From Nitrospirales bacterium LBB_01 (lineage in GTDB: Bacteria; Nitrospirota; Thermodesulfovibrionia; Thermodesulfovibrionales; Magnetobacteriaceae), in the NCBI GenBank assembly GCA_004376055.2, contig CP049016.1, positions 1,798,001-1,862,000 of the forward strand: a stretch of DNA of 64,000 nucleotides. Reading direction: 5' to 3'. Positions 45,268-54,072 of this stretch are shown here, piece by piece. Position 1 is the stretch's first letter, and each line of letters begins with the position of its first letter. Below the pieces are notes generated by a model. The model did no database searches. It was given only the letters and a program-made list of their open reading frames with translations, and had not been told where the DNA came from. The translations under genes and the position numbers were made by a program.

Positions 45268-46095
45268 TTACGCCGCCATCGCAAAATCAGAGCTTTTATA
45301 AACCTCGGCAGGTGTTTTGCCTCTAAGCGTAGAATGCGGACGCTCATTGTTATAAAAATCAAAATAGCTCCTTAGCGCTTTAATCAACTCATCAACAGTT
45401 TCATAATCTTTTATATAAACCTCCTCATACTTGACACTGCGCCACAGCCGCTCAATCATGATATTATCCATAGCCCGTCCTCTGCCATCCATACTTATCC
45501 GAATCCCATTGCTCTGAAGCACATTGATAAACGCTGCCCCTGTATACTGGCTGCCTTGATCTGTGTTGAATATCTCAGGACTGCCATAGAGCCTAAGGGC
45601 TCGCTCAAGGCTACTTACGCAAAAACCATCATCCATTGTCACTGACACCTCCCATGACAGCACATAGCGGCTATACCAGTCCATTACTGCTGTCAGATAC
45701 ACAAAGCCATGTCTCATTCGAATATACGTTATATCACTGCACCAGACTTGGTTGATGATAGTAATATCTAATAATCGCAGTAGATAAGGGTAAACTTTAT
45801 GTTGCTTATTCCGTACTGTCGTTCTTTTTCTGGGTGCTATAGATACAAGACCCATCAACATCATCAAACGCTTTACTCGCTTGCGATTTACTTTATATCC
45901 TGCTCGGAAAAGAATGTAAACCATTGTGCGGCTTCCATACCATGGATGCATTGTGTACTGCTCATCTATTGCCCTCATCACCTTCAAATTCTCCTCGCTC
46001 TCCGGTACTGCCTGACGATAATAACTGGAGCGTGGAAGGCTTAGCAGGTTACACTGCTGACGAATACTCAATTCCTTATTTGCTGGCTCTATCAT
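45268..46095 (-). CDS. IS3-family transposase OrfB, DDE integrase (copy 2)
   Basis: Predicted protein identical to the copy 1 OrfB (275 residues, DDE core with CSDITY, NTDQGSQ and ERLWRS). Expressed most likely as an OrfAB frameshift product. Confidence 0.94.
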   Translation of the reverse strand: MIEPANKELSIRQQCNLLSLPRSSYYRQAVPESEENLKVMRAIDEQYTMHPWYGSRTMVYILFRAGYKVNRKRVKRLMMLMGLVSIAPRKRTTVRNKQHKVYPYLLRLLDITIINQVWCSDITYIRMRHGFVYLTAVMDWYSRYVLSWEVSVTMDDGFCVSSLERALRLYGSPEIFNTDQGSQYTGAAFINVLQSNGIRISMDGRGRAMDNIMIERLWRSVKYEEVYIKDYETVDELIKALRSYFDFYNNERPHSTLRGKTPAEVYKSSDFAMAA

Positions 46096-46109
46096 CGCTC
46101 GTTTCTCAC

Positions 46110-46403
46110 TTACCGTTGCGCAAGTAACAGGCTCTTTTTTTTTAGCCAGTCCACTTCTACTTGCAACTTCCCTATTTGACTATATAACCGCTCTCGCTCT
46201 GATTCATATGCCGCCTGAGAATTTTCTTGCACTCCATTAAATAACGTTGACGCCCCTTCTACTAAATGCTTTTTCCATTCATTCACCTGGTTCACATGAA
46301 TATCAAATTCCTGCGCTATCTCATTGGCTGTCCTCTGACCTTTGAGCGCTTCTATTGCTACTTTTGCTTTGTACTCTTTGCCAAACTTCCGTCTGTTTTT
46401 CAT
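46110..46403 (-). CDS. IS3-family transposase OrfA (copy 2)
   Basis: Predicted protein identical to the copy 1 OrfA (97 residues) with the same A-run slippery site near its end. Identity of both proteins and equal element length point to recent transposition or gene conversion. Confidence 0.92.
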   Translation of the reverse strand: MKNRRKFGKEYKAKVAIEALKGQRTANEIAQEFDIHVNQVNEWKKHLVEGASTLFNGVQENSQAAYESERERLYSQIGKLQVEVDWLKKKSLLLAQR

Positions 46404-46470
46404 TTTATCCTCCCATTCATTACAACCAGCTCTATCTTAACTGATTGTCTCATATTTGGGATCCACTATA

Positions 46471-46525
46471 CTTTTCTGTCATTCCTTTCCGTTTTTTGTC
46501 ATTCCTGCGAAGGCAGGAATCCAGT
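46471..46525. repeat. BIME-like dispersed repeat copy 5, right part
   Basis: Continues past the IS and ends with the T-arm GTCATTCCTGC...GCAGGAATCCAGT. The CTT at its start is the IS target duplication. An additional GTCATTCC lies before the T-arm. Confidence 0.8.
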
Positions 46526-46577
46526 TTTTATATGTTGGATTTACTAAAACAGCAATTAGCCCTATTTCCAACTAATC

Positions 46578-46586
46578 TGGTATAAT
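46578..46586 (+). promoter_or_regulatory. Extended -10 promoter of the sensory operon
   Basis: TGGTATAAT (extended -10) ends 6 nt before ATG 46593. No Shine-Dalgarno is present, so the mRNA is predicted to start at the start codon. It lies 108 bp from the IS end. Confidence 0.6.
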
Positions 46587-46592
46587 TTCCTG

Positions 46593-49256
46593 ATGACAAC
46601 AATTGGGGAAAACTCACTGCAAACAGAACTCGGCAAACAGTTACAAACATGCAAAACCTTTACCGAATTTGGCAGCACGCTTACCTCAAAACTTGCCAAT
46701 GTAATTGAATTGGTTTACGGCGCTTTTTATGTAAGCGACTCAACACGCACAAATCTCAAGAGAGCTGGCGGCTATGCCTGTGATGACATAAACAATAACG
46801 CTGTGTTTGCATGGGGTCATGGATTGGTTGGACAAGCGGCACGTGATAAAAAACCTATTTCACTGCAGCTTTCAAACGACGCCGGTACCGGTACTGCCAT
46901 TGGGCCGGGTAATCTTATTGTAAAAAATGTCTTTCTTGTACCCATAATACACATGGATGAGGTACTTGGGGTACTAGAATTAGGGACTCTCGGCAATTTT
47001 AGCGACACACAGAGAGCTTTTATAAACAGCCTCCTGCCAACAATAGCAATGAACCTTGAAATACTGTCTTCTAACATAGAAACCCGTGAGCTGCTTGAAA
47101 AAACTCAGGCACAAGCGGCAGAGCTTGCCGAAGGGCGAGCACTAATGGCAGCGCTAATCAGCTCTATTCCTGATATGATTTTCTATAAAAACACAGAGGG
47201 GGTGTATATTGGCTGTAATAGCGCATTTGAAGAGTTGGTTGGAAAGCCAGCCTCAGAGATTACCGGCAAGACTGACTATGACCTGTTCCCCAAAGAAGTA
47301 GCTGATTTTTTCCGCGCTAAGGACGCTGAAATATTGGCCTCATTGGTTGAACAATCAAATGAGGAGTGGGTAGATTACCCTGATGGCAGGCACGTACTGC
47401 TTGACACACTTAAAGCGCCGTTTACAGATAACGATGGAAAACTCCTCGGTATTCTTGGTATAAGCAGGGACATAACCGCGCGCAGGAGGGCAGAGGATAT
47501 GGTTAGAGAAAGCGAGCGGCTGATGCGCTACATGCTGGAGTCCAGCCCTGTGGCGGTGCGCATCATAAACGCTAAGACGCGGTCAATTATCTTTGCCAAC
47601 CAATCTTACGCCAAAATGTTACATGCCAGCCTTGAACAATTGGAGGGCATCAGCCCGCGGCAATTTTACCAGGATGAGAGGGTCTTTGATGATATTACAC
47701 AACGTTTAACAAATGGAGAAGATATTCTTAATACACTGCTTGGGATTAGGGCTGCCGATGGTGAAGATATCTGGGTTATGTGTTCATATATACATGTAAA
47801 ATATGCAGGTGAAGACTGCATACTGGGCTGGTTTTTTGATGTAACAGAACTCCGTCAGGCTAAAGACATAGCCGAGGAGGCAACTAAAATGAAGTCCGAC
47901 TTTCTTGCCAATATGAGCCACGAAATCCGCACCCCTATGAACGCTATAATTGGGATGTCACATCTTGCCCTTCAAACAAATCTGGATACAAAGCAGAGAA
48001 ACTATATCGGCAAGGTTGAATCTGCCGCAAAAAACCTGCTTGGGATTATCAACGATATACTGGATTTTTCAAAGATAGAAGCCGGCAAAATGCAGTTTGA
48101 ATCCACGGATTTTTACCTTGACGACGTAGTGGATCATCTTTCCGATCTTTCTCTGATAAAAGCACAAGATAAAGGACTTAAGCTGCTCATAAATATTGCA
48201 GCCGATGTGCCAATAGGCCTTAAGGGAGACCCTTTAAGGTTAGGTCAGGTGTTGATAAATATAGTTAATAATGCCGTTAAATTTACTGAAAAAGGTGAAA
48301 TCAAAGTGGAAGTCCAGCGTATTACCGATGAGCCAGACGGCGTCCGGCTGCGCTTTAATGTGACAGATACCGGTGTAGGGCTTACCGAAGAGCAGCGCAA
48401 GAAACTTTTTACAGCGTTTACTCAGGCAGACAGCTCAACGTCGCGAAAGTATGGCGGCACTGGGCTTGGGCTAACCATAAGCAAGCAACTGGTTGAGATG
48501 ATGGGGGGAGAAATAGGGGTAGAGAGTACTCCAGGAGTTGGCAGCACGTTTTACTTTACGGCAAAGTTTGGGCTTCAAACAGAACAGCGTAAGCAGCAAA
48601 AGCAGGTTGATTACAAAGACACAGAGAAAGTTCTCACCGGTGCGTATCTGCTTTTGGTTGAAGACAATGCAGTTAATCAAGAACTGGCTCTGGAAATTTT
48701 ACAATCGGCTGGAATGCGTGTTGATGTTGCAGAAAACGGAGTTCAGGCAATAGAAAAAATCGGGCAGGCCGACTATGACGGAGTGCTGATGGATTGTCAG
48801 ATGCCTGTAATGGACGGCTTTGAAGCCACGCGCAAAATCAGACAAGAACCACGTTTTTCAGATATTCCAATTCTTGCCATGACAGCCAACGCAATGGAGG
48901 GTGATAAGGAAAAGTGCATCGCAAGCGGTATGAATGACCATATTTCAAAACCAATAGATATAGCGCAATTATTTAACACATTGGCTCGCTGGATTAAACC
49001 AAAACCGACGGCTGTAACCACAGACACACCGGTTGATATGGAACTTCTTGTCATAGACCTGAGAAAACTTGAAAGCCTGCTTGCCGAGGACGACTCCGAA
49101 TCGGTTGATGCGATGAACAACGTAATAGACAGGCTTAAAGCTATAGGATATAGTGACGCAGCAAAAAATGTGCAGGCAAGTATCTCTACGTTTGATTTTG
49201 AAGATGCTTTGGTTAAGCTCAAAGAAGTGCTTAAAACTATAGAGGCGTTTGTCTGA
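46593..49256 (+). CDS. Soluble hybrid histidine kinase (GAF-PAS-PAS-HisKA-HATPase-REC)
   Basis: Protein of 887 residues without membrane helices. A GAF (about 15-165), a short coil, PAS (about 185-300) and PAS (305-420) lead into HisKA with [14 protein letters not shown] (near 445). HATPase follows ([30 protein letters not shown]) and REC with Asp in [10 protein letters not shown] (near 735). The 70-residue C-terminal tail ([12 protein letters not shown]) has no clear Hpt His. The GAF resembles that of the next protein ([15 protein letters not shown] versus GQGLVGQCAFEQKTI), suggesting duplication within the operon. It probably receives its signal from the membrane receptor encoded next. Confidence 0.88.
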   Translation: MTTIGENSLQTELGKQLQTCKTFTEFGSTLTSKLANVIELVYGAFYVSDSTRTNLKRAGGYACDDINNNAVFAWGHGLVGQAARDKKPISLQLSNDAGTGTAIGPGNLIVKNVFLVPIIHMDEVLGVLELGTLGNFSDTQRAFINSLLPTIAMNLEILSSNIETRELLEKTQAQAAELAEGRALMAALISSIPDMIFYKNTEGVYIGCNSAFEELVGKPASEITGKTDYDLFPKEVADFFRAKDAEILASLVEQSNEEWVDYPDGRHVLLDTLKAPFTDNDGKLLGILGISRDITARRRAEDMVRESERLMRYMLESSPVAVRIINAKTRSIIFANQSYAKMLHASLEQLEGISPRQFYQDERVFDDITQRLTNGEDILNTLLGIRAADGEDIWVMCSYIHVKYAGEDCILGWFFDVTELRQAKDIAEEATKMKSDFLANMSHEIRTPMNAIIGMSHLALQTNLDTKQRNYIGKVESAAKNLLGIINDILDFSKIEAGKMQFESTDFYLDDVVDHLSDLSLIKAQDKGLKLLINIAADVPIGLKGDPLRLGQVLINIVNNAVKFTEKGEIKVEVQRITDEPDGVRLRFNVTDTGVGLTEEQRKKLFTAFTQADSSTSRKYGGTGLGLTISKQLVEMMGGEIGVESTPGVGSTFYFTAKFGLQTEQRKQQKQVDYKDTEKVLTGAYLLLVEDNAVNQELALEILQSAGMRVDVAENGVQAIEKIGQADYDGVLMDCQMPVMDGFEATRKIRQEPRFSDIPILAMTANAMEGDKEKCIASGMNDHISKPIDIAQLFNTLARWIKPKPTAVTTDTPVDMELLVIDLRKLESLLAEDDSESVDAMNNVIDRLKAIGYSDAAKNVQASISTFDFEDALVKLKEVLKTIEAFV

Positions 49257-51313
49257 TGAGGCTAAAGTATTTCATTACTGCATTTCTGCTGCTTACCGTA
49301 ACAGCGTTTGTTCAAAACGTCTCATCGGAGGTTGCGTCAGATAACACAACACTTGAACTGACCTCGGAGGAAACAGCATTTCTTAAATCACTTAAACAGG
49401 TGCGGTTGGGGGTGGATTCGTCTCGTCCGCCGTTTGAGTTTATTGATGAGAAGGGAGTTTATTCAGGCATAACAGCGGGCTTTATAGAGTACTGTACAAA
49501 ACGTCTTGGAATAAACATTGTTTTGGTCAAAGGGCTAAACGTGGGAGCCGCTATGAAAAAACTGCAAGACGGCGAAATTGACGTAATTCCCAAAATCTCC
49601 CCTAACCCGCAGCGTGCCAAAAGTATTTTATTTACAAAGCCGTATGCCACGTTTGCCTCAGTTATTGTTACCCGTCAAAATGTCAGATACATAAGCGGAG
49701 TGGACAACCTTGAGGGACTTAAAGTTGGAGTGTTAAAAGGTTTAATTGTTGAGAGCAGTATGAAGCGCGACTATCCGGCGCTGCCTTTGGTATCGCTCCC
49801 TGATGTCCGCTCAGCTCTTCTTGAGCTTTCCTCTGGAAATATTGACGTCTATATAGATAACATGGCAATGGTCTCTTATAACATAGACAGACTTGGTCTT
49901 AATAATCTTAAAATTGCAGCTCAAACACCTTATGTCTATGATATGGCGTTTGGAGTCAGGAAAGACTGGCCTCTGTTAGCCTCCGCTCTTGATAAGGCTT
50001 TAGCAAGCATATCTAAACAAGAGCAGGCTGCTATAACAGGGCGGTGGCTTACTGTTGAGTACCATCCGGGAGTTAACTGGAGGTTTATTGGCCCAACTTT
50101 AGCTGCGCTGCTTATAATAATCGCTTTTGTCGCTATCTGGAACCGGAGGCTAAGAGCGGCAGTGTCAGAACGGGAAACTATCCAACGTCAACTTAAAGAA
50201 TATGCCGATGAACTTGAGTCAACCTCAATGATTGAGCTTCAGGTTTCTATGATTTCCACACTGCTTCAAAAAACCGTGACTTATGAGGATTTGGCTTATC
50301 AGCTTCTCTCTAATGCGGCTCCGCTGATAGGTGCGGCTTATGGAATACTGTATATTTTTGATAAAGACAAAGATATACTCCGCTCTATAGGGAGCTATGG
50401 CTGCGTCGTAAAAGACAAGCGGTATGCCGTAGGGCAGGGACTTGTCGGACAATGCGCATTTGAGCAAAAAACGATTAACATATCCACCCCGTCCGATTCT
50501 GACATTATCATCAGCTGGGGAATTGATGACAGTTCTCCAAATAATATCATGATTGTACCAATCGTACAAACTTCAACCTTGCTTGGAGTAATAGAGCTGG
50601 CAGCCGTTACAAGTTTTAACGCTAATACTTCAGAGCTTCTTAACGAACTTATTCCCATAGTTGCTATGAATATTGAAATCCTCAACCGTAATATTAGGAC
50701 AGAAAACCTGCTTCAGGCATCTCAGCAGTTAGCCGAAAAACTGAATTCCCATCAGAAAATACTTCAGGAGACTGAGGTCTGGTATCGCAGTATTATAGAG
50801 GCTGCCCCTGACGGAATAATTATAGTTAATCAGTCTGGACAGATTATTTTGACTAATTTTATGGCTGATAAAATATTTGGCTATGAGCACGATGAACTTA
50901 TTGGTAAGACCATTGAAGTTTTAGTGCCTCCGGCCATTGCCGCATCACACGTAAGTAAACGAGATGGGTTTCTTAAAAGCAATGCTACACGACGGATTGG
51001 GGAGAGAGTACACGTCACCGGAGTGCGTAAGGATGGCACGGAGTTTCCTGTTGACTTAGGGCTTTCGCTGTTGGATGCCGACGGTACAAGGGATGTGTGC
51101 GCTTGTGCTACAGTCAAAGACATTACAAAAGCAAAACAGGCAGAGGACGAGCTGCGGCAGCATACGGAGGATCTTGAGAGGTTCAGCCGTCTTACAATAG
51201 ACAGAGAGGAGAGAATGATTGAGCTTAAGGAGGAGGTTAATACACTACTTGCACAAATGAACCAGAGTAAAAAGTATAAGATAGTGTCATTAGAAACTGA
51301 AACAATTTTATGA
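49256..51313 (+). CDS. Receptor: SBP_bac_3 - transmembrane - GAF - PAS, lacking a kinase
   Basis: Protein of 685 residues. A signal peptide (ends near SSEVAS) is followed by a periplasmic type-3 solute-binding domain (about 45-270: LGVDSSRPPFEFIDEKG, GEIDVIPKISPNPQRA). One helix spans about 278-297. In the cytoplasm lie a GAF (325-480) and a PAS (505-625), then a coil (632-680). No histidine kinase, GGDEF or EAL output is present. It starts within the stop of the kinase gene (TGATG), so coupled translation suggests the two proteins form one receptor-kinase pair. The ligand is probably an amino acid or similar small polar molecule. Confidence 0.85.
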   Translation: MRLKYFITAFLLLTVTAFVQNVSSEVASDNTTLELTSEETAFLKSLKQVRLGVDSSRPPFEFIDEKGVYSGITAGFIEYCTKRLGINIVLVKGLNVGAAMKKLQDGEIDVIPKISPNPQRAKSILFTKPYATFASVIVTRQNVRYISGVDNLEGLKVGVLKGLIVESSMKRDYPALPLVSLPDVRSALLELSSGNIDVYIDNMAMVSYNIDRLGLNNLKIAAQTPYVYDMAFGVRKDWPLLASALDKALASISKQEQAAITGRWLTVEYHPGVNWRFIGPTLAALLIIIAFVAIWNRRLRAAVSERETIQRQLKEYADELESTSMIELQVSMISTLLQKTVTYEDLAYQLLSNAAPLIGAAYGILYIFDKDKDILRSIGSYGCVVKDKRYAVGQGLVGQCAFEQKTINISTPSDSDIIISWGIDDSSPNNIMIVPIVQTSTLLGVIELAAVTSFNANTSELLNELIPIVAMNIEILNRNIRTENLLQASQQLAEKLNSHQKILQETEVWYRSIIEAAPDGIIIVNQSGQIILTNFMADKIFGYEHDELIGKTIEVLVPPAIAASHVSKRDGFLKSNATRRIGERVHVTGVRKDGTEFPVDLGLSLLDADGTRDVCACATVKDITKAKQAEDELRQHTEDLERFSRLTIDREERMIELKEEVNTLLAQMNQSKKYKIVSLETETIL

Positions 51314-51327
51314 GGGGGTAAAATAAC

Positions 51328-51855
51328 ATGTTTAAAGAAGAAAGAGAAGAACCAATGTTTGATTGGTCTATGATAGGGGACGTTAATGGGGGACGTCCAA
51401 ATCTTGGAGCAACTATGGACGTAGCGGTTTACCGGCTTATGCAGTTTACTCTAAGAGATGTTATAATTCAGGAGTTTGACGTTAAAACCGCCGAGCGGGT
51501 TTTCTATAAAGCTGGGGAGTTGGCAGGACGCGAGCTTTTTAAGGCAGCCGTTACACAAAAGACTGATTTTAACGCTTTCGTTAAGGAACTGCAAGAACTC
51601 CTTGTCAAGCTTAAAATAGGCGTCTTAAGGATAGAAGAAGCAGATATGAACAAAATGGAATTTACTCTAACTGTGGCCGAAGACCTTGACTGCTCCGGAC
51701 TTCCCGTATGTGAAGAGACCATATGCACTTATGACGAGGGATTTATCAGTGGTCTTCTGTTGGAGTTTTCCGGCAAGAAGTTTGATGTAAAAGAAACCGA
51801 CTGCTGGTGCTCTGGTGACAGGGTGTGCCGCTTTAAGGTTAAGCCGGCAGCGTAA
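51328..51855 (+). CDS. V4R (4-vinyl reductase) domain protein
   Basis: Protein of 175 residues with a V4R/bacteriochlorophyll-reductase-like small-molecule-binding fold: MDVAVYRLMQFTLRDVI, KAGELAGRELFKAAV and, at the C-terminus, CSGLPVCEETICTYDEG and ETDCWCSGDRVCRFKV. V4R domains are thought to bind hydrophobic ligands and bring in metal through conserved cysteines; six or more Cys are visible in the last 60 residues. GAGGGGG precedes the ATG. It belongs to the sensory operon between the membrane receptor and a HAMP-like protein, so it may be a cytoplasmic sensing module. Confidence 0.75.
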   Translation: MFKEEREEPMFDWSMIGDVNGGRPNLGATMDVAVYRLMQFTLRDVIIQEFDVKTAERVFYKAGELAGRELFKAAVTQKTDFNAFVKELQELLVKLKIGVLRIEEADMNKMEFTLTVAEDLDCSGLPVCEETICTYDEGFISGLLLEFSGKKFDVKETDCWCSGDRVCRFKVKPAA

Positions 51856-51860
51856 GAAAA

Positions 51861-52370
51861 ATGCTGCAAGTTAATGAAGACGATATAGACAGGGTAACCG
51901 CCGTGTTTGCCGCAATTTTAAATGGCAAAAAACCGGATACCATTGTACTGCCTCATGACTACCCTGACAACGAAATCAGGCAGATGACCGATTACATCAA
52001 CAGGTTTATTGACGAATATAATGAAACTACTGAAACGGTATATCAATTATCAAACGGAGAGATTAACTTTGAGTCTCTTAAGGGGAAAACTAAGATATCA
52101 CAATCTCTAAAAGCTCTGCAAGCAAGCCTAAAGCATCTGACATGGACTACAAAGCAAATCGCCAACGGCGATTTTGGCCATAAGGTTGATTTTATGGGTG
52201 AGTTTTCTGAGGCATTTAACAGTATGGCAGAGCAGTTGGACAACGCCTTTAAGGAAAGAGTGAAAACTATGGAAAAACTTCAAAGTCAGGTTGTTGAGCT
52301 TAGGAAAGCTCAAAGAGCGATGTTAAACATTTTGGAGGACCTAAAGGAGGCCAAGTCAGATACAAAATAA
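51861..52370 (+). CDS. Stand-alone HAMP-like signalling protein with C-terminal coiled coil
   Basis: Protein of 169 residues, no membrane segment. A helical N-terminus (about 1-70) is followed by SLKHLTWTTKQIANGDFGHKVDFMGEFSEAFNSMAEQL (about 90-128), a HAMP-like segment usually found before GGDEF or kinase domains, then a long coil (VKTMEKLQSQVVELRKAQRAM). The catalytic domain expected after it is absent. It starts 5 bp after the V4R gene and closes the operon, ending 7 bp before the convergent mutase gene. Confidence 0.72.
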   Translation: MLQVNEDDIDRVTAVFAAILNGKKPDTIVLPHDYPDNEIRQMTDYINRFIDEYNETTETVYQLSNGEINFESLKGKTKISQSLKALQASLKHLTWTTKQIANGDFGHKVDFMGEFSEAFNSMAEQLDNAFKERVKTMEKLQSQVVELRKAQRAMLNILEDLKEAKSDTK

Positions 52371-52377
52371 AATAGTC

Positions 52378-54054
52378 TTAACCATTTGTAAGAAAATAAC
52401 TTTTTAACAAGTTGAGTCCATCCTGTGCCTCTTTAACGGTTGATCCGGTTGCTGAAAAATAGTATTTAATTTTAGGCTCTGTTCCTGATGGCCTTATGGT
52501 TACAGATGAGCCGTCTTTGAAGTGGAAAGCAAGGACATTAGATTTCGGGAGTTCATCAAGTCCCTGTAAATAGTCCATAACAAGAGATAATTCCAGCTCA
52601 TGAGGAATATTTTTTAAGCCGCTGCGATATGTCTGCATCAGTACCTCCATCTGCTCCATTCCCTCTTTTCCTTTCATCGTTACAGAGGAAAGTGTTTCAA
52701 GATAAACACCGTGTTTATCATAAATTTCATTTAGTCTCTCTAAAATAGAGCTGCCCTTTGACTTATAATATGATACCATCTCACAAATCAGACTTGCCGA
52801 CACTACGGCATCCTTATCCCGTGCATAAGTTCCGCGCAAGTATCCGTAGGACTCCTCACAGCCAAAGATAAACACTGAGTCCGGATTTTTACGTATCCAC
52901 TCCCCGATGTACTTAAAACCGGTCAGAACTGACACACACCTAACGCCGTAACTTACCGCAATTTTCTCTATCAGAGCGCTGGTTACAATTGTTTTAATAA
53001 CGACTGAGTTTTTCGTATCAATAGAGCCGGCAAGCCCAGCCAATATGTAATCGGTAAGCAGCACTCCGACCTGATTTCCGTTTAGAAGGACAGTCCCCTT
53101 AGCGTCTATGTCCCTTACAGCTACGCCAATTCGGTCGCAATCGGGGTCTGTGGCAAGGGCAATTTCCGCTCCGGCTTTCTCCATAAGCGCAAGCGCCATC
53201 TTAAATCCCTCCGGCTCCTCCGGGTTAGGGGATGATACAGTAGGGAAATCACCATCCGGTTTATTTTGTTCATTAACTACGTGTATGTCAGTAAATCCAA
53301 CTGTTTTCAACACCTGCGGAATGATAGCGTACCCAGCTCCATGAAGAGGCGTATAGACTATCTTTATGTTGTCTGCCACAGCTCTGACCGATTGTTTTAA
53401 CACTTCTTTAATGTAGGCGCTGTCAATCTCAGAGCCGATTAGCTCAATTAATCCTGATTTAACAGCGCTGTTAAAGTCAGCGCCGGATTTAACCTCATTA
53501 ACTGTATTTATCTTTCTTACCTCGCTAATTATGTTTTTATCATGCGGCGGGGTAATCTGTCCTCCGTCTTCAAAATAGACCTTATAGCCGTTATATTCAG
53601 GAGGGTTGTGGGAGGCAGTGATACAGACGCCAGCCTTTGCATTTTTGTGTCTTACGGCAAAAGACAACTCCGGCACCGGTCTTATAGCATCAAACAGATA
53701 CGCTTTTATTCCGTTTGACGCAAGCACCACAGAGGTTTCCTCGGCAAATTTCAAGGAATTATTTCTGCTATCGTACCCAATAACAACGCCTCTTTCTGCG
53801 CCGTCAGCAAATGACAATATATAGTTGGCAAGGCCCTGAGTGGCCATTTTTACAGTGTAAACATTCATGCGGTTAGTGCCAGCGCCCATAACGCCTCTTA
53901 GTCCGCCAGTGCCAAAGTCCAAAGTTCTATAGAATCTATCCGTAAGCTCGGAAATATCCATGGCATCAATCAGTGCCTGAATCTCCTGCCTTGTATCATC
54001 ATCAAAGACAGGCTCTGACGCCCACTTAGCAGCTAATTTAACAATTTCGCTCAT
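52378..54054 (-). CDS. pgcA: Phosphoglucomutase / phosphomannomutase (PgcA-type)
   Basis: Alpha-D-phosphohexomutase of 558 residues that interconverts hexose 1- and 6-phosphates, giving glucose-1-phosphate for RmlA. All four motifs are visible: phosphoserine loop [15 protein letters not shown] (near 142), metal loop [12 protein letters not shown] (near 305), sugar loop GCEESYGYL (near 400) and phosphate loop [15 protein letters not shown] (near 520). Length fits the longer Bacillus PgcA/PMM2 type. It is monocistronic between the sensory operon and the Mu-like cassette. Confidence 0.9.
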   Translation of the reverse strand: MSEIVKLAAKWASEPVFDDDTRQEIQALIDAMDISELTDRFYRTLDFGTGGLRGVMGAGTNRMNVYTVKMATQGLANYILSFADGAERGVVIGYDSRNNSLKFAEETSVVLASNGIKAYLFDAIRPVPELSFAVRHKNAKAGVCITASHNPPEYNGYKVYFEDGGQITPPHDKNIISEVRKINTVNEVKSGADFNSAVKSGLIELIGSEIDSAYIKEVLKQSVRAVADNIKIVYTPLHGAGYAIIPQVLKTVGFTDIHVVNEQNKPDGDFPTVSSPNPEEPEGFKMALALMEKAGAEIALATDPDCDRIGVAVRDIDAKGTVLLNGNQVGVLLTDYILAGLAGSIDTKNSVVIKTIVTSALIEKIAVSYGVRCVSVLTGFKYIGEWIRKNPDSVFIFGCEESYGYLRGTYARDKDAVVSASLICEMVSYYKSKGSSILERLNEIYDKHGVYLETLSSVTMKGKEGMEQMEVLMQTYRSGLKNIPHELELSLVMDYLQGLDELPKSNVLAFHFKDGSSVTIRPSGTEPKIKYYFSATGSTVKEAQDGLNLLKSYFLTNG

Positions 54055-54072
54055 ATTATCCTATTGTACCAT

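Larger units (their letters stand above)
45160..46470 (-). mobile_element. IS3-family insertion sequence, copy 2
   Basis: Same length (1311 bp), same ends and identical predicted proteins as copy 1, but inverted. It is flanked by a 3-bp direct duplication CTT (45157-45159 and 46471-46473), typical of some IS3-family groups. It sits inside a BIME-like element, whose two halves are preserved on either side. Confidence 0.94.
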
